This document shows, piece by piece, positions 16,342 to 22,987 of a DNA stretch of 26,417 nt (within the stretch, counting starts at the first letter, position 1; every line of letters starts with the position of its first letter). The stretch spans positions 1 to 26,417 of the forward strand of contig JBHIBC010000041.1 in NCBI GenBank assembly GCA_046758905.1, read 5' to 3'. Origin of the DNA: JBHIBC01 sp046758905 (GTDB taxonomy: Bacteria > Acidobacteriota > Polarisedimenticolia > Gp22-AA2). Both the position numbers and the translations under genes were made by a program. A model generated the notes under the pieces. It was not told the origin of the DNA, ran no database searches, and saw nothing but the letters and a program-made list of their open reading frames with translations.

Positions 16342-17780
16342 GATCCGTCCCCCCCGCGCGCGAACTCGCGCAGGAAGCGGACCATCGACCGCTCGAACTC
16401 CAGGATGCCGGCGAGTGACGCGTACTCGCTGGTGTGGAAGGAACGCCCTCCGGCCCCCAGGCCCGCCACCACGAGGGGCAGGCCGATCTCCTGGAACAGG
16501 CTGAAACAGTGCGAGCTGCCGCTCGACGGGTGGACCTCCGGCTCCCGGCCGAGCGACCCGTAGACCCTGCGCGCGGTCTCCACCAGGGGGTGGTCCTCGT
16601 CGATCGACCAGGGGCGGTAGCACAGGTGCGTGATCACCTCGATGTCCGGGTACCCGTGGTCCTTCAGGTGGTGCCGCAACGCCGACACCACGGCCTCCGG
16701 GTCCTGGTCGGGCACTAGGCGCACGTCGATCTGGGCCCGGACCTCGGTGGGGAGCAGGAACTGGGACCAGGGCCGGGTCCGGTGGATGAGGATGTTGCCC
16801 AGGTTGAAGGTCGCTCCCTCGAGGTACCTGCGGCACAGCACGGCCGGCGGCAGATCGTACTTGAACCGGACCACGTGCCGCGACTTCAGGTACTCGTACT
16901 GATCCTCGATCCCGGACACCGGCCGTCCCGGGCCGCCCGGCGAGCCGTCGTCGTCCCCGATGACCTGGACGACGCGGTCGTAGAACCCGTCCACGAGGAC
17001 GTTCTCGTTCTCGTCCAGGAGGGTGGCCAGGGCGCGCACCATCCTCCAGGCGGGGGACGCCACCCAGGCCGCGTTGCCGCTGTGGATGGAGGTTCTGGTC
17101 GGGCCGCCCCAGGCGCCCCCGGAGCAGATCAGCTCCAGCAGCAGCGTCCCCTTGACGCCCAGCGGCAGGATCGGCCGGCCGCTGCGTCCCTGGCAGAACT
17201 TCGGATACAGCACGCCCTGCGCCTCACGCAGGTGGTGGCGCCGATCGCGGATCACCTTGGGCAGGGTCGGGCTGCCGATCTGCTCGTCACCCTCCAGCAG
17301 GAAGATCAGGTTGACCGGCGGGCGGCCGTCCGCCCGGACGGTGGCCTCGACGGCGCGCAGCAGCCCGACCACGGGCCCCTTCGGGTCGCATACTCCGCGC
17401 GACACGATGCAGTCGCCGACGCCCTCGACCTGCCGGACCCGGCCGGAGAACGGCGGGGCGGACCAGTCCGCTCCCTCCGGAGGGACGATGTCGTAGTTGC
17501 GGTAGACCACCAGGGTCCGCTCCGCGCCCGCGTCGATCGCGCCGTAGACGAACGGCAGGTCGCCGTAGTCGAGGATCGACGCCCCCCCTCCGAGCCGCTC
17601 GATCTCCACCTTGAGGCGGCGCGCCATCTCCTCGCAGCGATCGCGGCGGGTCACCACGTTGTCGACCCTGAGGTACTCCCGAAGCCCGGCGAGGTGCCGC
17701 TCGAAATTCCCCCCGAGCCAGTCGAGGGCGGCGTCGGGGGCCAGTCCCCGCCCGCTCCCTGTCGATCTTGTCGAAGCCAT
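16338..17780 (-). CDS. M20-family peptidase-like protein with altered metal ligands, first gene after the trp leader
   Basis: The 480-residue protein aligns by motif with M20 dipeptidase/deacylase enzymes. YRNYDIVPPEG corresponds to the GHxDVVP motif, SRGVCDPKGP to the bridging-Asp motif (Asp132), LLEGDEQIGS to EGEEEIGS, and SIHSGNA to the dimerisation-domain His. SFHTSEY carries the C-terminal His ligand (His449). The first ligand His is Asn95, and the Glu after the general base (Glu166) is Gln167. The later Asp/Glu ligand region reads LYPKFCQG. So either metal binding is unusual or activity is lost. The ATG at 17780 has a strong GGGAGGAG site. It overlaps the lipoprotein and is preceded by the leader-peptide region. 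Confidence 0.88.
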   Translation of the reverse strand: MASTRSTGSGRGLAPDAALDWLGGNFERHLAGLREYLRVDNVVTRRDRCEEMARRLKVEIERLGGGASILDYGDLPFVYGAIDAGAERTLVVYRNYDIVPPEGADWSAPPFSGRVRQVEGVGDCIVSRGVCDPKGPVVGLLRAVEATVRADGRPPVNLIFLLEGDEQIGSPTLPKVIRDRRHHLREAQGVLYPKFCQGRSGRPILPLGVKGTLLLELICSGGAWGGPTRTSIHSGNAAWVASPAWRMVRALATLLDENENVLVDGFYDRVVQVIGDDDGSPGGPGRPVSGIEDQYEYLKSRHVVRFKYDLPPAVLCRRYLEGATFNLGNILIHRTRPWSQFLLPTEVRAQIDVRLVPDQDPEAVVSALRHHLKDHGYPDIEVITHLCYRPWSIDEDHPLVETARRVYGSLGREPEVHPSSGSSHCFSLFQEIGLPLVVAGLGAGGRSFHTSEYASLAGILEFERSMVRFLREFARGGDGS

Positions 17781-17909
17781 CTCTCCTCCCGGCCCCCTTA
17801 CGGACGCGTACGGTCCCCGGGGCCTCCGCCGGCGATGCCCGGTGAGCCGGCCCGCGGGCGAGGCGCGCGGCGCTCCCGCGGACGGACGATCCCTCCGGCG
17901 GGCGATCGC
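17781..17909 (-). promoter_or_regulatory. trp leader RNA segment between the leader peptide and first structural gene
   Basis: This 129-base transcribed spacer can form several stems. Arms 17875-17881 and 17852-17858 pair over 7 bp (CCGCGGG/CCCGCGG). Arms 17895-17901 and 17826-17832 pair over 7 bp (CCGCCGG/CCGGCGG). Arms 17819-17824 and 17791-17796 pair over 6 bp (GGCCCC/GGGGCC), directly beside the GGGAGGAG ribosome site. The Trp-codon segment (GGCCC at 17914-17918) could also pair with GGGCC at 17849-17853, competing with the first stem. No run of U follows any hairpin, so Rho-dependent or translational control is as likely as classic attenuation. In such GC-rich DNA these stems need testing. 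Confidence 0.4.
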
Positions 17910-18029
17910 TCAGGGCCACCAGTAGTGGAAGCTATCCGAAGTGCGAAACAGCGCGCGGGGCAAGGACCCGGCCGCCTCGCGGAGCGTGAGGCCGGCGGTG
18001 CCATCCTCGCTGGCGGGCCGGGCGCGCAT
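17910..18029 (-). CDS. trpL: Candidate trp operon leader peptide (39 codons, ends FHYWWP)
   Basis: A short ORF begins with ATG at 18029, preceded by GGGGAG seven bases upstream. It ends ...FHYWWP-TGA, with tandem Trp codons TGG TGG at 17916-17921 placed two codons before the stop. It lies about 20 bases downstream of the predicted transcription start and upstream of the run that includes trpEGDCFBA. Tandem Trp codons near the end of a short ORF are the hallmark of trp leader peptides, where ribosome stalling at low charged tRNA-Trp controls downstream expression. The final Pro-UGA also recalls TnaC, in which tryptophan blocks termination at Pro-UGA. Two other genes lie between this leader and trpE. 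Confidence 0.65.
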   Translation of the reverse strand: MRARPASEDGTAGLTLREAAGSLPRALFRTSDSFHYWWP

Positions 18030-18056
18030 GGAGGGTCTCCCCGGTTCAGCGCCGAT

Positions 18057-18085
18057 ACTCTATGACAGGCGTTCGGGACAGTCAA
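18057..18085 (-). promoter_or_regulatory. Putative sigma70-type promoter of the trp supraoperon
   Basis: The minus strand carries TTGACT (18080-18085), a 17-base spacer, and TAGAGT (18057-18062). The predicted start is about 18050, giving a ~20-base untranslated lead to the leader-peptide ATG and ~270 bases to the M20 gene. The rest of the 379-bp gap between the M20 gene and thiF is the leader ORF (17910-18029), its downstream RNA (17781-17909), and a 74-bp stretch (18086-18159) in which nothing was seen. Confidence 0.6.
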
Positions 18086-18159
18086 TCGCGATCCCCGGAG
18101 GCCCGGGCCGGTTCGATCGGCGACCGGCAGGCAGGAGCCGCGGACGGGGCGCTTCACCG

Positions 18160-19191
18160 TCAGGCCCCCACGTAGCGGTCGTAGAGCGACCGCGCCCGCG
18201 CCGGGTCCTGCGTCCCCGACACGATGGCCCGTCCGTCGCGGAACACCGCCAGAACGCACCCCTCCACCTCGGCGCGCACCAGGTAGCGGTTGTGGACCAC
18301 CTCGCCGTACCGGCCCAGCGAGCCGGCCAGCCGCTTCAGATCGGCCTCCCCCCTCCGCCGGACGTGGATCTGCACCGCATTCCGCCCGCACAGCGTCACC
18401 ACCTGCGAGCCGGCGTCCCCCTCCAGGAAGTCATACAGCCCCATGGCGCAGGCCCGGCACTCCCCCGACATCGCGTCGCGGCTCACGGCGATCCTCTGCA
18501 CGGAGTTGCTCCACAGGTCGACGGCCAGGAGGTCGCGGCTCACGGCGTCACCCGCGCCCGAGAGGATCTTGATGGCCTCGCCGGCCTGCACCGACGCGAT
18601 CAATGCCGCGATCGGCGCGATGACGCCGGCGGTCTCGCAGGTCTCGACGGAGCCGGGAGGGGGCAGCGCCGGCAGCAGGCAACGGAAGCACGGAGTGTCT
18701 CCCGGGAGGACGTTCATGGTCACCCCGTAGGAGCCGAGACAGGCCGCGTAGATCCAGGGGAGGCGATGCTTCAGGGCATAGTCGTTGATCAGCAGCCGGG
18801 TCTCGAAGTTGTCCGTGCCGTCGAGGATCAGCCCGACCCCTCCGGCGAGCCGCGCCAGCGCCTCGGCGTCCACGTGCTCGGCGAACCCCTCCACCTCCAC
18901 CTCCGAGTTGACCCCGCCGAGGCGGCGGGCGGCAGCGACCGCCTTCGGAAGGCCCTCCCGGACGTCGGCCTCGTCGAAGAGCGACTGCCGGTGCAGGTTG
19001 GAGGACTCCACGAAATCGCGGTCGGCGATCCGGATCCGCCCGACGCCGGAGCGGACCAGGAGGTCCGCGGCGTGGCTCCCGAGCGCCCCGCAGCCGACGA
19101 GCAGGACCGAGCCCCGCCCGAGGCGCGCCTGGCCCGCCTCCCGAAGCCCGGAGAAGAGGACCTGGCGGGAGTACCTGTCATCCACCGGCAC
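18160..19191 (-). CDS. thiF: ThiF-type ubiquitin-like protein adenylyltransferase (HesA/MoeB/ThiF family)
   Basis: E1-like enzymes of this family adenylate the C-terminal Gly of small sulfur carriers such as ThiS. The 343 residues start with RYSRQVLF, then VGCGALGSHAADLL (ATP site), NLHRQSLF and ILDGTDNFETR. ETCETAGV holds the catalytic-Cys region, and Zn pairs CFRC and CRAC are present. The C-terminal ~90 residues (LCGRNAVQI...VFRDGRAIVSGTQD...LYDRYVG) match the extra domain I recall from Bacillus ThiF, which favours thiF over moeB. The start is GTG at 19191 with GGGGAGGAGG upstream; it overlaps the aroDE stop by 14 bases. No ThiS, ThiG or CysO-like carrier is in the window, so the partner is unknown. 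Confidence 0.9.
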   Translation of the reverse strand: MPVDDRYSRQVLFSGLREAGQARLGRGSVLLVGCGALGSHAADLLVRSGVGRIRIADRDFVESSNLHRQSLFDEADVREGLPKAVAAARRLGGVNSEVEVEGFAEHVDAEALARLAGGVGLILDGTDNFETRLLINDYALKHRLPWIYAACLGSYGVTMNVLPGDTPCFRCLLPALPPPGSVETCETAGVIAPIAALIASVQAGEAIKILSGAGDAVSRDLLAVDLWSNSVQRIAVSRDAMSGECRACAMGLYDFLEGDAGSQVVTLCGRNAVQIHVRRRGEADLKRLAGSLGRYGEVVHNRYLVRAEVEGCVLAVFRDGRAIVSGTQDPARARSLYDRYVGA

Positions 19192-20821
19192 GGCGCCTCC
19201 TCCCCGCTCGGCCGGGCCGCGCGCCTCTGTGCGCCCCGGCCCGACCTCTGTCCGCCGCCGGGCCGGGTCCCGCGCCGCGCCGCGGCGCCCCGCCGCCGGC
19301 AGGCGCCACCCGCCGCCGGCGCTCCGGCGGCGCCGCCCGCCCAGCGGCAGCCGCCTCTGCGGGGACCCCGAGGGCCTCGAGCGCCGCCCGGCGCATCACC
19401 TCCACCGGCGGCTCCCTCCCGGTGAACATCCGGTACTGGGCCGCGCCCTGCGCCACGAACATGTCCGCACCCCCGAGCACCTCGGCGCCGCGCGAGCGCG
19501 CCATCCGTAGGAGCCGGGTCTCCGGGGGGTTGTACACGATGTCGTACACGCGCGGCGCCGCGATCCAGGCGGCCGGGACGGGGCTCCGGTGGGAGTCGGG
19601 CGCCAGCCCCACGGAGGTGGCGTTGATCAGCAGCTCGCAGCGGAACCCCCGCAGCCGCTCCCAGGGCAGATGACGCGCGCCGAACTGGCGCGCCAGCGTA
19701 GCCGCGCGCGACGGGGTGCGGTTGAAGATCGTCACGCGGGCCCCCTCCCTCATCAGGCCGTAGAGGAGCGCCCGCGCCGCGCCGCCGGCGCCCAGCAGCG
19801 CCACCCGCTTCCCCTTCAGCGACAGCGCGCGGCGCAGCGGCGCCAGAGCCGCCTCGACGTCGGTGTTGAACCCCTCCAGCCGGTTCCACCTCTTGACCAC
19901 CGTGTTGACCGCCCCCACGGCGCGGGCGACCTCGTCGATCCCGTCGAGGTAGGCGAGGATCTTCTCCTTGTGAGGGAGGGTGACGCTCAGCCCCGCGATC
20001 GGCAGCTCCGAGATCAGCGGCAGGAACTCTCCGAGCGACGCCACCTCGAACGGCAGGTAGCGGTAGTTGAGGCCGGCGGCCGCGAGGGCGGCGTTGTGCA
20101 TCCGGGGCGAGAGCGAGTGCGCGACCGGCGAGCCGACCACGCCGAGCAGCCGGGTGTCCCCGTCGATGCGGTCGAACCGGTACAGGTCGAACAGGTCCTC
20201 CAGGGGCACCTGCCCGGACGCGGTCTCCGCCGCGTCCCGCAGCGGGGCGTAGACCGCCGCCGAGCCCCAGAGGGGTGCGAGGACCCGCGATGGGATGCCC
20301 TTGGGCCCCATGCAGAAGGCGATCAGGCTCCCGGGGGGCGACGACCTCAGGAGGTCGCGCACCCGGAGGGCATCGGAGGCGACGTCGGCGTAGGTGACGA
20401 TCTTGAGCAACGCGCCCCCGGCCACCGACTCCATGCGCGCCCGCAGCGCCGGCAGGTCGGCAGGCGTCGACTCGAGAGCGTGGTGCGAGAGGATGCGGCG
20501 GGAGCGCCCCCGGTGGCGCAGCAGCGGCAGGTCCTGGTCGCCGAACTCCAGGTCGACGTACTCCACGCCGGCCGCGAGCGCCCGGCGCAGCAAGGGGCCC
20601 CGATCGGCCGGGCGGCACCCTCCTCCCTGCCGCCGGCTGCGCGCGGTGATCAGCTTCGGCTTCCCGCGGGCGCCGAGCAGGCGGTCGAGGTCGAGGTCCC
20701 GGACCGTGTCGACGCGCAGCTCCACCACGTCCGCGCGCCGGTCGGCCGCGAGGTAGCAGCGGCGCATGCTCTCCGTCGTGCCGGAGGCGATCGTCTGGAT
20801 GACGAGGCAGCGGGACGACAT
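19178..20821 (-). CDS. aroDE: Bifunctional 3-dehydroquinate dehydratase (type I) / shikimate dehydrogenase
   Basis: This fusion catalyses two consecutive shikimate steps. It starts at ATG 20821 with GGAGG five bases upstream (547 aa); a GTG two codons earlier is less well placed. Residues 1-215 are a type I dehydratase: VVELRVD, SHHALESTP (His113/114), the Schiff-base Lys140 in ALLKIVTYAD, and MGPKGIPSR (Arg179). Residues 225-480 are AroE: GVVGSPVAHSLSPRMHN, SVTLPHKEK (Lys285), AVNTVV, NTDV (Asp321), LLGAGGAARAL, NRT, INATSVGL and GGADMFVAQGAAQY. Such fusions are known from plants and Chlamydia. The last ~55 residues are an Arg/Ala/Gly/Pro-rich tail without similarity, overlapping thiF, perhaps read-through of ancestral spacer. 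Confidence 0.96.
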   Translation of the reverse strand: MSSRCLVIQTIASGTTESMRRCYLAADRRADVVELRVDTVRDLDLDRLLGARGKPKLITARSRRQGGGCRPADRGPLLRRALAAGVEYVDLEFGDQDLPLLRHRGRSRRILSHHALESTPADLPALRARMESVAGGALLKIVTYADVASDALRVRDLLRSSPPGSLIAFCMGPKGIPSRVLAPLWGSAAVYAPLRDAAETASGQVPLEDLFDLYRFDRIDGDTRLLGVVGSPVAHSLSPRMHNAALAAAGLNYRYLPFEVASLGEFLPLISELPIAGLSVTLPHKEKILAYLDGIDEVARAVGAVNTVVKRWNRLEGFNTDVEAALAPLRRALSLKGKRVALLGAGGAARALLYGLMREGARVTIFNRTPSRAATLARQFGARHLPWERLRGFRCELLINATSVGLAPDSHRSPVPAAWIAAPRVYDIVYNPPETRLLRMARSRGAEVLGGADMFVAQGAAQYRMFTGREPPVEVMRRAALEALGVPAEAAAAGRAAPPERRRRVAPAGGGAPRRGAGPGPAADRGRAGAHRGARPGRAGRRRRAGG

Positions 20822-20846
20822 GGGCACCTCCGGGGCCCGCCGCGCG

Positions 20847-21776
20847 TCAGCGGGACGGCTCGGGGCCGAGGGGGAAGAGGGTGGTGCTGAGGTACTTCTC
20901 GCCCCGGTCCGGGACGAGCGTCACGATGTGGCCCCTGCGGACCCGGCGCGCGACGTCGATGGCGGCGAACAGGGCGGTGCCCGACGAGATGCCCCCGAAG
21001 ATCCCCTCCTTGCGGACGAGCTCGCGCGCCGTCCGGTAGGCGTCCTCGTCGTTCACGATCATCCGCTCGTCCACCAGCGACCAGTCCATGATCCGCGGCA
21101 CGCGGGACTCCGTCATGTTCCGCAGGCCCTGCTGCGCATGCTTCTGCTGCGGCTCCACGGCCACCACCCTCAGGTTCGGGTTGCGCTCCTTGAGGCGGCG
21201 CGACAGCCCCACCAGGGTACCGGTCGTGCCCAACGTCAGGACGAGCCAGTCGACGCGCCCTCCCGTCTGCCGCCAGATCTCCTCGGCGGTCCCCTCGTAG
21301 TGCGCCCTCACGTTGTCGGGGTTCTCGTACTGCGCGATCCGGAAATAGCGTCCAGGGCTCTCCGCGTGCAGTCGGTCGGCGATCTCCCACGCCTCGTCCG
21401 AGCCGCCCTGGGGCGAGGTGAAGACGATCTCCGCGCCGAGGGCCCTGAGGATCTGCCGGCGCTCCACCGAGACCTTCTGCGCCATGGTGATGACCACCGG
21501 GTAGCCCTTCACCGCCCCCACCATGGCGACGCCGATGCCGGTGTTGCCGCTGCTCGACTCGAGGAGCACCATGCCCGGCTTCAGCTCGCCCCGGCGCTCC
21601 GCCTCCTCCACGATCCGCAGGGCGATCCTCTCCTTCACGCTTCCCATCGGATTGAACCCCTCCAGCTTGGCGTACAGGGTGACGCCCGGCTCCGGGTTCA
21701 TCCGGCGGATGCGGACGAGCGGGGTGTCGCCGATCGTATCGAGGATGCTCTCGATGACGCGTGATGCGCGGTCCAT
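20847..21776 (-). CDS. Cysteine synthase family PLP enzyme
   Basis: This enzyme is expected to make cysteine from an activated serine (O-acetyl- or O-phosphoserine) and a sulfide donor. The 309 residues begin ATG ... GDTPLVRI, then LEGFNPMGSVKER with the PLP Lys, SSSGNTGIG (substrate loop), TLGTTGTLVG (PLP phosphate loop), GGISSGTAL and VTLVPDRGEKYLST. No CBS domain is attached, so it is CysK/CysM-like rather than cystathionine beta-synthase. The start at 21776 lacks a ribosome site. A perfect TATAAT lies nine bases ahead, so the transcript is probably leaderless. aroDE follows after 25 bp. A co-transcribed ThiF raises the possibility of a protein-thiocarboxylate sulfur donor, as for mycobacterial CysM, but no carrier protein is visible. 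Confidence 0.94.
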   Translation of the reverse strand: MDRASRVIESILDTIGDTPLVRIRRMNPEPGVTLYAKLEGFNPMGSVKERIALRIVEEAERRGELKPGMVLLESSSGNTGIGVAMVGAVKGYPVVITMAQKVSVERRQILRALGAEIVFTSPQGGSDEAWEIADRLHAESPGRYFRIAQYENPDNVRAHYEGTAEEIWRQTGGRVDWLVLTLGTTGTLVGLSRRLKERNPNLRVVAVEPQQKHAQQGLRNMTESRVPRIMDWSLVDERMIVNDEDAYRTARELVRKEGIFGGISSGTALFAAIDVARRVRRGHIVTLVPDRGEKYLSTTLFPLGPEPSR

Positions 21777-21785
21777 CGCCGCGCC

Positions 21786-21791
21786 ATTATA
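21786..21791 (-). promoter_or_regulatory. -10 element of a probable leaderless promoter for the cysteine synthase gene
   Basis: A perfect TATAAT on the minus strand lies nine bases before the ATG at 21776. Transcription would start at or within a few bases of the start codon. No Shine-Dalgarno sequence precedes the ATG, and the -35 position is poor (GGGTGA at 17-base spacing). This arrangement is typical of leaderless genes in GC-rich bacteria. Confidence 0.5.
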
Positions 21792-21835
21792 GCCCCAGCG
21801 GGATGCTTTCACCCGGGAGAGCCCCTCGCCGCGCC

Positions 21836-21865
21836 TTGACGCGTCCGCCCCGAACGGGCTAGCAT
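21836..21865 (+). promoter_or_regulatory. Putative promoter of selD
   Basis: The plus strand shows TTGACG (21836-21841), an 18-base spacer, and TAGCAT (21860-21865). The predicted start near 21872 leaves about 40 bases before the selD ATG at 21914. It is divergent from the cysteine synthase promoter some 45 bp away, so the two could share a regulator. Confidence 0.45.
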
Positions 21866-21913
21866 GAAAGATTCGCCGGCGCCGCGAGAGGCGCCGGAAC
21901 ACGCGGGGCCGAA

Positions 21914-22975
21914 ATGAGCGAGAGGACGGCGGCGAGCCTGACGAGCCACGCGCGCTCCGGCGGTTGAGCGGCCAAGCTCAGTCCGGTGGACCTGAGCGAG
22001 ATCGTCAGGGAGTTCGCGGCCGAGGCTAAGAAGGACCCGAACCTGATCGTCGGCTTCGAGACCGCCGACGACGCCGGAGTGTACCGCCTCACCGACGACC
22101 TGGCCCTGGTACAGACCGTCGACTACATCACTCCGGTTGTGGACGATCCCTTCCTGTACGGCCAGGTGGCGGCGGCCAACTCGCTGTCGGACGTCTACGC
22201 CATGGGCGGCCGTCCCCTGACCGCGATGAACCTGTGCAACTTCCCCGCCCGCGGGATCGAGAGGTCCGCCCTGGCCCGGATCCTCGAGGGCGGGCACAGC
22301 AAGGTGCGGGAGGCGGGGGCGACCCTGGTGGGCGGCCACACCGTGCGGGACGACGAGCTGAAATACGGCCTGTCCGTGACCGGCCTCATCGATCCGAAGC
22401 GGGTGCTGACCAACACCGGCGCCCGCCCCGGGGACGCGCTCGTCCTCACGAAACCGATCGGCACCGGCGTGATCATCACCGGTTACCGGCGCGGTATCGC
22501 CTCCGACGCGACCCTCCTGAAGGCGGCCGAGTGGATGGCCACCCTGAACCGGGCCGCCTGCGAGATGATGCTCGAGTTCACGCCGCACGCCTGCACCGAC
22601 ATCACCGGCTTCGGGCTCTCGGGACATGCGGTCGGGATGGCGAAGGGGAGCGGCGTCCGCCTGCGGATCCGGTTCGACGACCTGCCGAGGTACGAGGAGA
22701 GCCTGGACCTGATCGGCCAGGGCGTGGCGACGTCGGTGACCGCCTCCAACCTGCAGGTGGTGCAGGGCTTCCTGACTTTCTCCGGGACCTTCTCCGAGGA
22801 GGAGACCTGGCTGATCGTCGATCCGCAGACCTCGGGAGGCCTGCTGATCTCCCTCCCTCCCGACCAGGCCGCCGCGCTGGTGGGCCGCCTGAGGGAGCGC
22901 GGCAACCGTGCGGCCGCCGTGGTCGGAGAGGTGGTCGAGGCCGGCGGCCGGCCGGGCCTCGAGATCGTCAGATAG
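21914..22975 (+). CDS. selD: Selenide, water dikinase (selenophosphate synthetase), a selenoprotein with UGA-encoded Sec
   Basis: This enzyme makes selenophosphate from selenide and ATP, the selenium donor for Sec-tRNA synthesis. The ORF reads ATG at 21914, MSERTAASLTSHARSGG, then an in-frame TGA (21965-21967), then AAKLSPVDLSEIV, and continues to TAG at 22975 (353 residues counting Sec18). This aligns with E. coli LTQYSHGAGCGCKISP: Sec18 replaces the active-site Cys17, and Lys21 corresponds to catalytic Lys20. Other SelD motifs follow: GFETADDAGVY, SLSDVYAMGGRP, VGGHTVRDDE, TKPIGTGV, TDITGFGLSGH and DPQTSGGLL. A bSECIS hairpin sits directly after the TGA. Reading only from GTG 21986 would lose the catalytic N-terminus. 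The gene is monocistronic and convergent with priA. Confidence 0.93.
21976..21997 (+). promoter_or_regulatory. bSECIS element for Sec insertion in selD
   Basis: Arms GCTCAG (21976-21981) and CTGAGC (21992-21997) pair over 6 bp. They are extended by TCC/GGA (82-84 with 88-90) across a bulged C at 21991, and closed by a GGT apical loop (21985-21987). There are 17 bases between the UGA and the loop. This spacing and a G-rich GGU-type loop are what SelB needs in bacterial SECIS elements. It implies that selA, selB and selC occur elsewhere in the genome. Confidence 0.85.
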
Positions 22976-22987
22976 CCCCCCGCCGGC

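Noticed and set aside
17781..18159. tRNA or T-box element in the gap before the M20 gene
   Set aside because: No cloverleaf arms or T-box consensus was seen; the gap is better explained by promoter, leader ORF and structured leader.
17798..18391. A 197-codon open frame across the thiF 3' end and the trp leader region
   Set aside because: It has low-complexity Arg/Pro/Gly/Ala composition, crosses thiF in another frame, and would span the promoter; typical GC-rich artefact.
21965..21967. The in-frame TGA in selD as a nonsense mutation or pseudogene
   Set aside because: It falls exactly at the active-site Cys/Sec position, the flanking residues match SelD, and a bSECIS hairpin follows at the right distance.
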